Origin: Moringa oleifera
Lineage: Eukaryota > Streptophyta > Magnoliopsida > Brassicales > Moringaceae
DNA length: 64,000 nt
NCBI GenBank assembly: GCA_021397835.1
Contig: JAJFZO010000896.1
Span: 4,256,501 to 4,320,500, forward strand
Direction: 5' to 3'
The translations under genes were made by a program, and so were the position numbers. The notes below the pieces were generated by a model that ran no database searches, was not told the origin of the DNA, and saw nothing but the letters and a program-made list of their open reading frames with translations. Numbering within the stretch: position 1 is the first letter of the stretch; the number at the start of each line of letters is the position of its first letter. Shown here in pieces: positions 48,528 through 62,900 of the stretch.

Positions 48528-51500
48528 GGTGGGGCCAAATGATGACCTTATGATGGTCGCTATTATTGGGAAAGCATAATGATACTGCATGCAATCATTA
48601 ACAATGGCAAATGCCAGCACCGGTACTATGAGAGCTCAACGATAACCTAAGACAATCGCTATCGTAAGGAGACATCTTTGCTGGGTTCCCTTAAAGATTG
48701 CTCAATAGTAGCGGCTGGCTCACTTAATCAAGAGAATAAGTGCTAGAGGAGCCCAATGACAACTTAGCAATAGTAGTTGGCATTAGGAGAGCTAACAACT
48801 AGTGTGAAAAAGTCGTGATGTTAGCAGACGCTCATACCAACATTGGGGCAACCAAACGACTACACAACTACTACAGTGAGTCTATTGCTGGTATTGTCAA
48901 ACATCAATGCCAGCACTAAGGGAACTTAAGGACATCACAGCAAGGTAGTTGCTAGTGTCGGTAGATGCTATCAGTATTGGTGAAGCCTTACGATTACTCT
49001 ATGATAGTTGGTGGCATTGGTAGAGCCCAATAATTGTTGTTGGGCAATCACTGGCATTGGTAGAGGCAAGCATCATCATTAGGGGAGCTTAGCGATGACC
49101 TAAAGGCACTCGCTTGTATTGGTAAACATCGATGCTAGGTTCCTTCAGTGATGGTAGCAATCGCTGGCATAAGCAAACGTAAAGACAAGCACTAGAGAAG
49201 ACTAACAATAGCCAAGTAGTAGTAGTTGGCACTAAGAGAGCCCAACAAATCTTACGGGGTAATAATTGGGGCTTGAAAATGCTAGCACCAGCTTTAAGGG
49301 AACCTAACCACTGTCCTGCTCTTGCTACGAAGCAGTTGAAGCTGTCAGTTAATGCTACCATTAATACTAGGGGAAACTTGGGCTGCCTAACTATTGTTGT
49401 AGGGCAGTTATTGGTGTTGATAAATGCCAGTGCTAGCACTAGGGGAGTTTAGCAACATCCTAGCGGTAGTCGTTGGTGCCAAAAAACATAAGTGCAAGCA
49501 TTAGACGAGCTATATGATGGCCTAATAATAGTAGTTGGCATTGGAAGAAACCAACAATTGGTGCAAGGAAGTCACTAGTGGTAGTAGACGCTCAACGAAC
49601 TTTAGGGAAACCCAATGACTGCCTAGCTATTACTATGAGGCACATACTGGTATCAGTAGACACTTATGCTAGCATTGAGGGAAACTAAGGACAAGCTCAT
49701 GATAGTCGCTGGCATTGTGAGAGCCCAGCGATCAATGTTGGGTAATCGCTAGCAATGATAGTGGCCAGCACCATCACTAGGGGATCTTTGCGATGACTTA
49801 ACAGTTCGGATCCCCTATTGATGGCTTAGTGGACATCGTTGGCGCAACCAGGTGTGAGGCCAAGCATTGGACGGGCCCAACGAGGGCCTAGTAGGGGTAG
49901 TTGGGATTGATAGAGCCTAATAATTTCTTCAAAAAAGTTACTAGTGCTCGCAAACCTCAAGAGCAACTTTGGGGGAAGCTAACAACTACCAGCTACTACT
50001 ATAGGGCAGTTGTTGGTATTGGTAACTACTAGCGCTTGCATTAGGAGAACGTTGGAACTACCCAACTACTGCTGCGGGAAGTTACTAGTGTTAGTACACG
50101 CTAGTACTAGGATCGATGGAGCCCAACGACGTCACCATGACAGTTGTTAGCATAAAGAGACCCAATGAGTATGGCTCGTAATTTCTAGAGCCGTTTAATG
50201 TCAATGCCAACGTTAGGGGAGCTTAACGATAACCTAGCGATAGTTGCCAGCGCTGGCATACATCTTCGCTTAGTTCCCCTAATGATGGCCCAACGGTTGT
50301 TGCTTACACAAGTAAACGCTAAGGAAAGAAATTAGGGAGACCAACGAAGGAATAGTGGTAGTAATTGGAGTTATAAAAGATCGATGACTATTGTAGGGCA
50401 ATCGTTCGTGTTGGTAGACACTAGCACTAGCTTTGGGGGAAGCCAATGACTGCCTAGCTACTACAGTGGGAAAGTTGCTGGTGTTACAAGACACGAACGA
50501 CAACACTAATGAAACGCAAGGGTTACCTAGCTATTGGTGCGGGGCAGTTATTAGTGTCAGTTGACCCTAATGCCAGCACCAGGGCCACCCAGTAATGACC
50601 CTATGACAATCATTGCCATTAAGAGAGCCCAATGACTGTGATTAAGAAGTCTTGAGCATGTGTAAATGCCACCACCAGCACTAGAAGAGCGTAACGATGA
50701 CCCAATGGCAGTTGTTGGCATTGGCAAACATCTACATTACGTTCCCTCAATAATGCATAAGCGACGATCGTTAACATAAGTAGAAGCAAAGGCAAGAACT
50801 AGAGTAGGCCAACAATTGCCTAGCAGCAGTAGTGGGTATTGGGAAAGCCTAACGACTATTGCGTAACTATAGCTGGCGCTTGTAAACACTGTCGCCAGCT
50901 TTGGTGGAACCCAATGACTACCAAGCTATGGTTGAAAGGTAGTTACTAGTGTTGACAAAATGCCAGCAACCATACTAGAACCTAAGGACTACTCATCTAT
51001 TGCTGTTGGGCAGTTGTTGGTGTCAATGGACGCTAGTTTTGGCACTAAGGGAGCCAACGATGACCCTATCACAGTTATTGGCATTAAAAGAGCCCAATGA
51101 CTACTATTAGGTAGTTGATGATGCTCGTAGAAGCCAACCCTAGCAATAGGGAATCCCAACAACTTTTCAACTACTATTAAGGGGTAGTTACTAGTGCTAG
51201 TAGACATTAACACCAAGTTTTAGGGTAACTCAACACTTGCCTAGCTACTACTGCAAGGTAGTTACTAGTGTTAGTAAACACGAGCGCCCACACTGAGAGA
51301 ACTTGAGCACTGGCCAACTATTGGTGTAGGGTAGTTACTAGTGTCAATAGACGCTAATACTAGCACTATGGGAGCCTAGTGACATCATTACGATAGTTAC
51401 TACTGTTGGGACGGCCCAACGACTACTGTTGTGTAGTCGCCGGAATTGTTTAAGGTCAGTGCCAGCACTAAAAAGAGCTTTTCAATGACCTAATGGTAGT

Positions 51501-54105
51501 GGCTGGCACTAGCAAATATTTACACTATACTCCCTTAACGATGCCCCAATGATAGACCTTAGTGCAAGTAGACACTAATGCTAGCTTTGGTGCAATCGCT
51601 AAGAGAGACTAACAACTATTGTGGGGTAATCACTCGTACTAGTAGACGTTAGTGCTAGCATTGGGGGAACCAAATCACTGCCTAACTACTATAGCTGTGA
51701 AGTTATTAATGTTAGCAGATGCCAATGCTAGCACTATGCGAACATGAGAGCTGCTCGGCTATTATTGTTGTGCAAGTACTAATGTCAGTATGCACTAATA
51801 CTTCGACGAGGGTGCCCAACGATGACCTCATGACAGTTGCCAGTGTTAGTAAAGCCCATCAATGATTGCTGGGTAGTCATTGACATTAGTAGAAGCTAAT
51901 GCTGGCAAGAAAGGAGTTCAGTGACAACCCAATGAAAGTCACTCACACTAATAAATGTCTGCATTGGGTTCCCCCAAAGATGGACAAAGAACAGTCGTTG
52001 AAGCTCGTAGATGTGAGGGCAAGCACTAGAGCAACCCAACGGCGATATGATAATAGTAGTTGGTATCGAGGAAAGCCTAACAACTGCTGCTAGGCAGCCG
52101 CTGGTGCTTATAGACATTACCGCTAGTTTTAAGGGCACTTAACGACTATCCAGCTACTGTTGCGAGGTTGTTGCTAGTGTTGACAAACGTGGGCACCAAC
52201 ATTAACGAATTCAAGAAGAAACTACTTAACTATTATTACAGGCAGTTAGTGAGGTTGGTAAATGGTTGTTCTAGCATTGGAGGAACCCAGTGATGCCCCA
52301 AGACAATCGCTGGCATTGAAGAAGCCTAACAACCATTGCTGGGTAGTTGTTAATGCAGGTAAAAAGGCTGCGCCAACACTAGAAGAGCTCAATGGTGACC
52401 TTACGACACTTCTCAACATTGGTAGATGTGAGGACAAGCATTGGGAGAGCACAACAACTTCATAGTAAGTCACTGGTGGTGGTAGATACTAGAGTCAGCA
52501 TTGGAGGAACCCAACGATTGCCTAGCCACCACTATTGGGCAGTTACTTGGGTTGATAAATGCTAGCTTCCCCACTAGAGCCTAACAACTACTCATCTGTT
52601 GCTGCGGGGCAGCTGTTGGTGTTGGTAAACATAAGCACTAGCAGGAGGGAGCCCAATGATGGTCCCATGACTGTTGTTAGCGTTTGGTTAGCCTAAAGAC
52701 TATAGCGAGGCAGTCACTAGTGTTGGTAGTCACTAATGCCAACATTAAGGAAGCTTAGCAACTGACCAATGGTCGTCGCTTGTGTTAGAAAACATCTTTT
52801 GTGGATTTCTCGAGTGATGGCCCAACGATGATTGTTGGCGTAGGTGAACGCGAGGGTAAGAACTAGTGGAGCCCAACAGTGGCCTAATAGGAGTAGTTGG
52901 CATTAGAACAGCCTAATGACTACTGTAAGGAAGTCACAACTCTTGGTAGGCACTTCTACCAACTTTATGGGAGCCCAATGACTGCTTAGCTACTGTTGCA
53001 ATGTAGTTGTTGGTATTGGCAAAAGCCAGTGTCAGCACCAAGGAACCTAACGACCGCCGAGCTATTATCTTAGGATAGTTCTTCGTGGTGATACACGCTA
53101 GTGCTAGCATTAGGAGAGCCGAGCTACGACTCCATGACAGTTAATATCGTTGGTAAAGCCTAACAACTATTGTTGGGTGGTCACTGATGCAACAACTGTC
53201 GTGGTATTGGGTGTTCCGCGATGACCCAACAACTATCGTTAGTATTGGTAGATATTTATGCTAGATTCCCCCAAACAATGGCACAACCGCAATCGTTGGT
53301 GTAGGTAGATGCGAAGGTAAGCACTGGTGGAGCTCAATCATAGCGTGGTAAAAGTAGCAGGCATTAAAAAAGCCTAGAAATTAATGCGAGAAAGTCACTA
53401 GCACAGGCAAACTTGAGGACAAGCACTGAAAAAGCCTAACAACTGCTAATAATTGGCAATAGGATAGCCCAATGACAGCTAGTGGTATACGCTAGGATAA
53501 CCCAACGATTGCTATAGGGAAGTCTTTAGTGCTGGTAAACACTTGCACTAGCTCTGAATGAACCGAAATGACTACCCAGCTACTGCTATAAGTAATGGTT
53601 AGTGCGGGCAGATGTTGATCCCAGCACTAGAGGAACCCAAAGATTGCTCAGTTATTGCCGCATGGCATTTGGTGGTGTTGGTAGATGCTAGTGCTAATAC
53701 TGAGGGAGACAAGCACCAACTCAATGACAGTCATTGGCATTCTCGTTGGCATTCGGGAGCCTAACAACTTTGAGTAGGCAGTCATTGACGTTTGCAGACA
53801 TTCGCATTAGGTTGCCTTAGCGATGGCCCTGTAGCAGTCGTAGGCGCAAGTAGATGAGAAGGCAAGCATTAGAGGAACTCAACGATGGCCTAGTAGCACT
53901 TGTTGGCATTAAGAGAGACGTACGATAGCTACAAAGAAATGTAGGTGTTGGCAGGTGCGAGCACCCACTTTCGAAAAACCCAACGACTACCCAACTACTG
54001 ATCCGGAGCAATCTTTAGTGTTGGTATATATCAGTATGAGCACTAAGGGAACAAATGGACATCCCAACAATTGCTATAAGGTTATGGCTTTTATCGATAA
54101 ACGTT
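48528..54105. repeat. 5.57 kb higher-order duplication, copy 2
   Basis: Adjacent second copy. Correspondence with copy 1 runs to the shared GCTTTTATCGATA at 48497 and 54088 and is lost soon after. Copy 2 lacks the roughly 35 bp insertion that copy 1 carries at about 45509-45544. Confidence 0.85.
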
Positions 54106-57100
54106 AATGCTAGTAATGGGGGAGCCTTAACCTCATGATAGTCACTAGTATTAGAAATGCCAAATGACTATTGTTGGATGGTCATTAGTATTGCTAGGCA
54201 CCATGTTTAGCGCTTGGGGAGCTCAGTGGTGATAACCCAATGATAGTCACAGGCATTGGGAAAGCCATATAATTACTGTTGGGTAGTCGCTTGCACTGGA
54301 AACATCCGTATTAGGTTCCTCTAGCGATTGCCAAGAAAAAGTCGTTGGCATCAACAGATGTGAGGACAAACACTAAAGAAGCCCAACAATGGCCTAGTAG
54401 TAGTAGTTAGAATTAAGAGAGCCAACAATTACTATAGGGAACTCGCTAGTGCTAATAAATGCTTGCGTTAGCTTTGGAGAACCTAACCATTACCTAACTA
54501 CGATTGTGGGACAGTTATTGGTGTTAATAGACACCAGCGCCAACACTAAAGGAACCCAAGTATTGCCTAGCTATTGCTGTAGGGCAATTGCTTGAGTTGA
54601 TAGACATTGGTACTAGCATCAGGGGAGTCTAGCGATGACCTCATGACAATCACTGGTGTTGGGAGGGCCAATGACTCTTGTTGAGTAATCATTGAGGATG
54701 ATAAATGCTAGCACTAGCATTTGAAGAGCTTAGTGATAACCAGCTTGAGGGATAATCAATAATTTCTCAGCTACTACTATAGTGCAATTATCAGTATTAG
54801 CAGACATCGACACTAGCATTAGAGGAACCAATAGACTATCTTGCGATTACTGCGGGCTAGTTGCTAAGGTTAATAAATGTAAGAACTTGCCCTATGGGAG
54901 CCCAGCGATGACCCAATTAACTATTATAAGCATTAAAAGAGCCCAAAGATTGCTGCAAGTAGTTGCTAGTGTTAGTAGACGCTAGTGCTAATAGATGCCA
55001 AGCACAGTCGTTGCCGCAACGATGGCCCAATGGCCATTACTGATGCTAAAAAATGCAAGGGTAAGCATTAGAGGAGCCTAACAGTGGACTAGCAGCAATT
55101 GTTGGCATTGGGAGAGCCCAAATACTGATGTGGGGAAGTTGCACATGTTGGTAGACGCTTGCACCAGCTTTAAAGGAACACAATAACTGTCCAGCTAATG
55201 CTATCGAGTAATTACTAGAGTTGGTTGGTATCGATGTGAGCATTTGGGGAACTAAGAGGCTTCCTAGCAATTGCTGCGAGGCAGTTGGTTTTACCAGTAG
55301 ATGGTAATGCCAACAATAGGGGAACATAGCGATGATCACATGATAGTTGTTCGCATTAGGAGACCCCACGACTAGTGTTGTTAGGGGCCATTGTTACCAT
55401 TGGGGGAGCTCAACGGTGACAACCCAATGATGGTTATAGGCATCGGGAGAGCCCTACAACTATTGCTATACAGTCATTTGCATTGGCAAACATCTACATT
55501 TGGACAACTCAACGACGAGTAAAAGATAGTCGCTCGTGCTGGCAGACATTTACAATGGGTTCTCCTAATGATGGCCCAGTGAAGGTCAACCAACACCAAT
55601 GCCTGCATGGAGAGAGCCTTGGAATTGCTTAACTATTATTGTGAAGCAACTGCTAGTGTCGGTGGACGCTAGTGCAAGCACTAAAGGAGCCTAGTGACAC
55701 CCTATGATAATTGCTAACATTAAAAGAGCCAACGAGGGTTGCTCAAGAGTGGTTGGCACTTTTTAAGGCCAACACAGCACACAGAACTAAAAAAGCTCAA
55801 TGATGACCTAGTAATAATCGCTGATGTTAGCAAACATCTGCACTGGGTTCCCCCAATGGCGACCTAGCGACAGTTGTTATTGCATGTAAAGGAGTCCAAT
55901 GATGGTGTACTAATAGTAGTTGGCATGAAGAAGGCACAACGACTGCTCATAGAAGTCCCTGGTACTGGCAGATGTCGACGCCAACACAAGGGGAACCTAG
56001 GTGCTGCCTAGCCATCATTACAGGGTAGTTATTGGTGTTATTAGATGCTAGTGCCAGCACTATAGAAGTTTAACGATGACTTCATGATGGTCATTAGCAT
56101 TGGGAGAGTTGAACGACTACTGTTGGGCAGACATTAGCGTTAGGGGAGCTTAATGATAACTCGATGGTAATCACTAGCACTGGCAAACATTGGTGCTACA
56201 TTCCTCCAACTGTAGTCCAACGAGAGTAGGAGGGATAAGTAGACGCGAAGGTAAGCACTAAAAGAGCTCAACGACTACTACGGGGTGGTCTCTCATGCTT
56301 ACAGACGCTCGTGCTACCTTTGGGGGAATCTAACGACTACTTAGCTATAACAGTGAGGCACTTATTTGTGTTGGTAGATGAAATTTTTAACACATGGGGA
56401 ACCCAAGGATTGCCTAGTTATTACTGGGAGTAGTTGCTCGTGTTAGCCGATGCAAGTACCAATATAGGGAAAGCCTTACAATGACCCCATAACAATCGCT
56501 GGCATTAGAAAAGCCCAATGATTACTACTAAGTAGTCATGGGCACAGGTAGAGGCCAACAACAACACTAGGGAGCTTAATAATAATGCAACAGTAGTTGC
56601 TAATGTTGGCATACATATACGCTAAGTTCTTCCAGCAATGGCCATACGACAACCGTTGAAGTAGGTAAACACTAGGCAAAAGATTGGTCCAATGATGGCT
56701 TGGCAGCAATGGTTGGCATTAAGAGAGCCCAACAAAAACTATAAAGAAGTCATTGATGCTAGCATACACTCGTGTCAGCTTTTGAGAAACCTTATAATTG
56801 TATAGCTACTACTATAGGGTAGTTGTCAATGTTCGCAAACATCGACGCTAGCACTAAAAGAACCTAGGCACTGCCTAGCAATTATTATAAGGTAGTTATT
56901 AGTATCGATATATGCTCGTGCGAACACTAAGGGAACCCTCCGACAACCCCATAACTGTTGCTGGCATTGTGAGAGCCCAATAAGTACTACTAGGCAGTCG
57001 CTAGCACTAGTAAAGGCCAACAACTACTGCTAGCGGTAGTTGGTGACGCTGGCAAAGATCTGCATTAAGTTGCCCTTTTGATGGCCCAATGGCAGTCACT

Positions 57101-57580
57101 AGTGTAGGAAAACACGAGGATAAAACTCAATGAGCCTAACGTTAGCCTTGCTATAGTCATTGGCTTTGGGAGAGCCCGAAGACTAGTGTAGGGAAGTGCC
57201 TAACATAGACTGATACTGGCACCAACTTTGAAAGAACCCAACGACTACCCAGTTCCTTTTGTGATGCAGTTGTTGGTGTTGGTAGACGCTAGAGCCAGCG
57301 CGGCGTGAGTCTAGCAATAATCCCGTGGTAGTTAATGGCATTGGGAATGCCCAACTACTACAGAATGGCAGTCGTTAATGTTGGTAGATGTTAGAATCAG
57401 CACTAAAGGTGCTTAGGGATGACCCAACGACTATAGTTGCAATTGGCAAACATGAGTACAAGCATTAAAAAAGTTCAACGATGGTCTAGCTACAGTAGAA
57501 AGCATAAGGAGAGCCTAACAATTGCTGCGTTAAAGTCGCTGGTGTTGGCAGAGGCGTGCTCCAACTTTGGAGGAACCCAA

Positions 57581-57714
57581 AACCTATTTAGCTGTTACTG
57601 CACGATAGTTGCTCATGTTGGTAGACGCTAGTCCCAGCACTAGGAGAAACCTATTTAGCTGTTACTGCACGACAGTTGCTCATGTTGGTAGATGCTAGTC
57701 CCAGCACTAGGAGA
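57581..57714. repeat. Recent 67 bp tandem duplication in satellite A
   Basis: AACCTATTTAGCTGTTACTG begins at 57581 and again at 57648. The two 67 bp units differ at about two positions, both C/T changes (GATAGTT against GACAGTT, and GACGCT against GATGCT). This is far closer than neighbouring units, so the duplication is recent. Confidence 0.9.
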
Positions 57715-57945
57715 ACCTAGGGGTGCCTAGCTTTTGCAATGAGTTAGTTGTTAGTATCGATAGACATTAGTGATAGCATCGGAGTACCTCAGCGATGGTC
57801 GTATGATAATCGTTGGTGTTGGGGGAACCCATTGATTGCAGTTGGGCAATCATAAACGTTGATAGATGTTAGTGCCAATACTTAAGGAGCTTAGCAATGA
57901 CCTAACGGTAGTGTTGAGTTCCCCTACGATGGCATAAGTAAATGC

Positions 57946-59908
57946 AATGGCTCGCATGGGGCTTCCATGGCTTAGCTGGCACCCGTACTGTGGTCGTACA
58001 GTGGGCCTTCTAACCATGCGATGCGTGCTAAGGGTAGCTATGGCTTGCCTTCCATGCTGATGGTCCACGCAATGTGACTCCTTTTTCACACTCACTGCGA
58101 AGTCTGTCGAGTGAAGTTGCGCGTGGAATGCTTGTGACTTGACTGGCACACTTATTGCGATCGTAAATTAGTTCCTCTGCACATATCATACCTATTGGGG
58201 GTAGCCACAGCTTGCCTCCCGTGTCCATGTTTTATGCAATGCCACTCCTTTGGCTAGCTTGCGTGGGACGCTCATGGCTTGGCCAGTGTGCCTTCTATAA
58301 TCGCACACTAGGCCTTCCACCTATGCCACATCTATTAAAAGTAGCCATGGCTTACCTCCCGTACCTTTGGAATGCTTGCTGGGGAGTCTATCGAGGGACA
58401 GTGACAAGGATCTAATTCGCATAGGCTACCCATGGCCTGGCTGGTGCGCTTGTTTCTACCACACTCTAAGCCTTTCATCCATGTCGTGCTTGCTCAGGGT
58501 AGCCATGGCTGGCCTCTCATGCTCATGGTCTGTGCTACACAACTCATATGGCGTTCACTTGGCAGTCAATCAAGGGACAACAAAGAGGATTTAGCTTGAG
58601 TGAAGCACCAATGGCTTGGTTGGCGTGCTAGTTATAACCACCCGTTGGGTCTTTCACCTGTGCTCCATATAGTCATGGCAACCATGGCTTGCCTCCTGGG
58701 CCCATGGTCTGTGCGACGCGGCTCTTTTAGCACACGTGCTAGGCAATCTCTCTAGGGATAGCAACAAGGGTCTCACTAGCGTGTGGCACCAACGATATGG
58801 CTAGTGCCTAATATGGCTACATGTTGGGCCTTGCACCCATGTGATGCTTGTTTAGGGTATCAAGGGCTTACCTTCCATGCCCAAGTCTCGTGCAACATGT
58901 TTCCCTTGGCACACCGTATAAGTTGTTTATCGAGGGATAGTGATAAGGGTTAAGCACGTGTGGGGCACCCATTGCTTGGTTGGTGCACCTGTTGTAGCCT
59001 TATAATGCGCCTTTCGCCCATGCCACCCCTGCTAAGGGAAACCGTGGCATGGGTTCCATGCCAACATCCGTGTAATGTGGCCCCCTTGGCACCCTTTTTG
59101 GGCAATTTATTGAGGGATAGCAAGGAGGATTTAGCTCAATGGGGCACCTATGGGTTGGCTAACACCCCCATTGCAATCATAAGTTTGGCTTTTTGCCCTT
59201 GCCGTGCTCGTTACGAGGGATGACATTGAAAGTCTAGCACATGTGGGGTACCCATGGGCATTCCACTAATGTGATGCCTACTGAGGGTTGCTAGGCTTAC
59301 CTCCCGTCCTATTGTCTGAGCAGTGTGGCTTTCTTTGCACATTCACTGAGCAGTCTATGGAGCAACTACGATGAGGGTCAAGCTCATGTGAGGTGCCTAT
59401 GACCTGGCTAGCGCATTTTTTGCGGCTGCTCGTTAGGCCCTCAGCCTATCACAAGTCTACTAGAGGCAGCCATGGCTTACCCATGGTTCGTGCGATGTGG
59501 CTCTCTCAGAATGCTTAGTCGACGGTCTATCGAGGGATAATGACGAGGGTCTAGCTCATGTGGGGCGCCTATGGCCTGGCTAGCGAGCCAACTGCAGCTT
59601 TACCTTGGGAATTTTACCTACATGGTGATTATCGAGGGAACCCATAGCTTGCTTTTCATGCTTATGGTCCATCCAATGCAGCTCCCTTTGCACACTCCTT
59701 AAGCAATCTATTGAGCAATGGTGATGAGTGTTTGGCTTGCATGGGGCTGCCTATGGCCTTGCTGGTGCTCCTACTACGACTGCACATTTGGCCTTCCATC
59801 CTTGCTCTACCTTCTAGGGGCAGCCGTGGCCTATCTTCTATGCCCATGGTCCTTGCGACGTGGTTTCCTTGGCATGCTCGATGGGTAGTCTACCAAGCAA
59901 TAGCGTTA
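57946..59908. repeat. Satellite B block 5
   Basis: About 11 satellite B units set between A blocks, with the usual GGGCCTTCCACC, GCCATGGCTTGCCTCCCGTG and TCGAGGGACAGTGACAAGG landmarks. Some units are shortened. Junctions at both ends are direct: AAATGCAATGGCTCGCATGG at the left, and CTACCAAGCAATAGCG at the right. Confidence 0.85.
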
Positions 59909-62900
59909 TTTTAGGGGAACCAATGATTACCTAGTTACTATAGCGAGATAGTTATTAGTGTTATCATGCATTGACGCCAGCATTAAGCAAACCAAGAGAC
60001 TTCCCAGCTACTGCTATGGGCAATTATTAGTGTCGATAAACGTTAGTACTAACACCACAGAAGCCTAGCGATGATTGCCTAAGAGTTGCTGGCATTGGGA
60101 GAGCCCAATGATTGCCTAAGAGTTGCTGGCATTGGGAGAGCCCAATGATTGCTATTAAGGCTGGTAGAACCCAACGCCACCACTGAGGGAGCCTAGGGAC
60201 GATCGAAAAGTAGTCACTGGTGTTGATAGACATTTGTGTTGTGTTCCCCCAATGATGACCCAACGGTAGTCATTGGCATAGGTAGATGCGAGAGCAAGCA
60301 CTAATGGACCCAATGATGCCGTGGCAGTAGTAGTTGGCATTAAGAGAGCCCAACAATTATTGTGATTAATTCATTAGTGCTCGTAGACACTCGCACCAAC
60401 TTTAGGAGAACCTAATGAATTCTTAACTATGACTACGGGGAAATTATTAGTGTTGGCAGACACCGACGCCAACACCAAGGGAACCTAAGGATAACCTAGT
60501 TATTGCTATAGGGTAATTAATGGTGTTGGTAAACACTAGTACCAACACAGGGGGGCCCAACGATAACCCTATGACAGTCGCTAGTGTTGAGAGAGCCCAA
60601 CGCAGGCATTGGCATAGGTATTATGAAGGAAGGCCGTAAAAAAGCCCAATAATAGCCTAGCAGTAATAGTAGGCATTAGGAGAGCATAATTACTTTTATA
60701 AGGAAGTCATCGTTCATGTTGGTAAATGCTCTCGTCAACTTTAGAGGAACCTAATGACTTCTTAACTACGACTGCAGGGTAGTTGTCAATGTTGATAGAC
60801 AATCGATGCCGCCATTAAGGACTCTCTAGCAATTTTTATGGGGTTGTTACAGGTATTAGTAAACACTATGCCAACATTGGGGGAGCTCAGCGATAACCAT
60901 ATGACGATCGTTGGCATTGAGAGAGCCTAACAATTGTTGTTGGAAGTCATTACCATTGCTAAAGGCCAGTGCCAACACTAAGGGTGCTTTAGGATGACCT
61001 CACAGTAGTCGTTGGCACTGGCAGATAGGCCTGCGACTGTCGATGACATTAGTCGATGCTAACGAAGGACTAAGGACCCCAGCGATGTCCAGTAATTGTT
61101 ACTGACACTAACAGACATCTATGCTGGATTGCCCCAATGGTAGTCGCTAGCATAGGTGGACATGAGGGCAATCTCTAGAAGAGCCCAACAATAGCGTAAT
61201 AGCGGTCGAAAGAGCTAAACGACTACTGCGGGGAATTATTGGTGTCGACGAATGCTCCCGTCAGCTTTGAAAGAACCCAACAATTGTGTAGCTATTGCTT
61301 CAGAGTAGTTACTGGTATTAGAAAATGCTAGTACCAACCTTAGGGAAACCTAGGGACTGCCCAACTATTAATATAGGGCAGTCACAGGACTTGGTAAACA
61401 TTAGTGCTAGCATCAATGGCATTATTAATCACTGGTGTTGGGATAACCCATCAATAATTCTACAGCAATTACTAACATTGGTAGATGTTTGTGCTAGCAT
61501 TAAGGGAGCTCAATGATAACCCAGCCTTAGAGAAATTATCAACTTTCCAACTACTACTACAGTGCAGTTGTCAGTGTTGGCAGACTTTGGCGCTAGCACT
61601 AGGAGAACCCAAGGACTTGATTACTATTACTGCAGGGCAGTTTCTGTTGTCAATTGATGCTAGTGTTAGTACTGGGTAACCTAACAACGGCCTAATGATA
61701 GTCACAAGCATTAGGAGAGCCTCGTGACTACTGTTGGGTAGTCATTAGTGGTGGTAAACATATACATTAGGTTACCCCAACGATGGCCTAGTAGTAGTTG
61801 AAGGCATAGGAAGACATGAGGATAAGCACCAAAGGAGTCAAATGACGGCCTAGAAGTAGTGGTTGGCATTAAGAGAGCCCAACAACTATTATAGGTAAGT
61901 CATTTGTGTTGGCTGATGCTCGCGCTAGCTTTGAGGGAACCCTATGACTGCCTAGCTATTTCTGCTGTGCAATTACTGGTGTCGGTAGATGCTAATGCCA
62001 ACACGGGGGTAGCCTCATAATGACCTTATGATAGTGGTTGGCGTTAAGAGATCCTAATAACTACTGTAGGTTAGTTGCTGATGTTAGTAGATGCCAATGC
62101 TAGTACCTAGGGAGATTAGTGATGACCCAACAACTGTCGTTGGCTTTGGCAAACATCTGCATTGGGTACTCTAGCGATGTCCTAACGAAAGTTGGTAGCA
62201 CAAGTAGAAGTGAGGGCAAGCATTAGAGGAGCTTAATGATGGCCTAACGGCAATGGTCAGCGTTGGGAAAGCCTAATGACTATTACAAGACAATCGCTAG
62301 TGCTTGCAGATGCTCATGCCAACTTTAGGGCAACCTAATTATTACCTAGCTACTAGCAGGGCAATTGCCGGATAGACACTAGTACTAGCACTGAAAGAAC
62401 CCAAGGATAACCGAACTAGTGTTATGGGGTAGTTGATAGTATTAGTAGACACTAGCGCTAGCACTAGAGGAGCTTAATGATAACCTTATGATGGTCACAG
62501 GCATAGAAAAAGCCCAACGATTACAACTCAGCAGTTGTTAACGTAGGTAGATGCTAGTGCTAGCACTAAGGGATCTCAGCGATGACCCCAGCGGTAGTCG
62601 TTGGCGCTAATCGACATCGGTGCTAGGTTCCTTAAGTGATGGCTGACTCATAGACATTGGCATAGGTAGATGTAACGATAAACACTAATGGAGCCCAACG
62701 ACAGCTTAACTATATTGTTGGCATTGGGAGAGCAGAAAAATGTCTGCACAGGATTTGCTACACTGGCTGACACTCATACCAACTTTGGAGGAACTTAATA
62801 ACTAACTAGCTATTAATGTGGGACAATGGTTAGTGCTGGCAGACATAATCCTACCATTGGGGGAACCTAAGGACTACCCAGCTATTGCTGCATGGCAGTT

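Larger units (their letters stand above)
34701..57945. repeat. Satellite A block 5 (23 kb array)
   Basis: Largest block, about 45-55 units, unbroken in orientation. The spacing of the GCAAGCACTAGAGGAGCC landmark between 37061 and 41551 ranges mostly from about 390 to 510 bp, with outliers of about 320 and 690 bp that reflect loss or gain of whole subunits. It contains the 5.57 kb tandem duplication, a 67 bp tandem duplication at 57581-57714 and a few short foreign insertions. No gene is seen. Confidence 0.85.
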
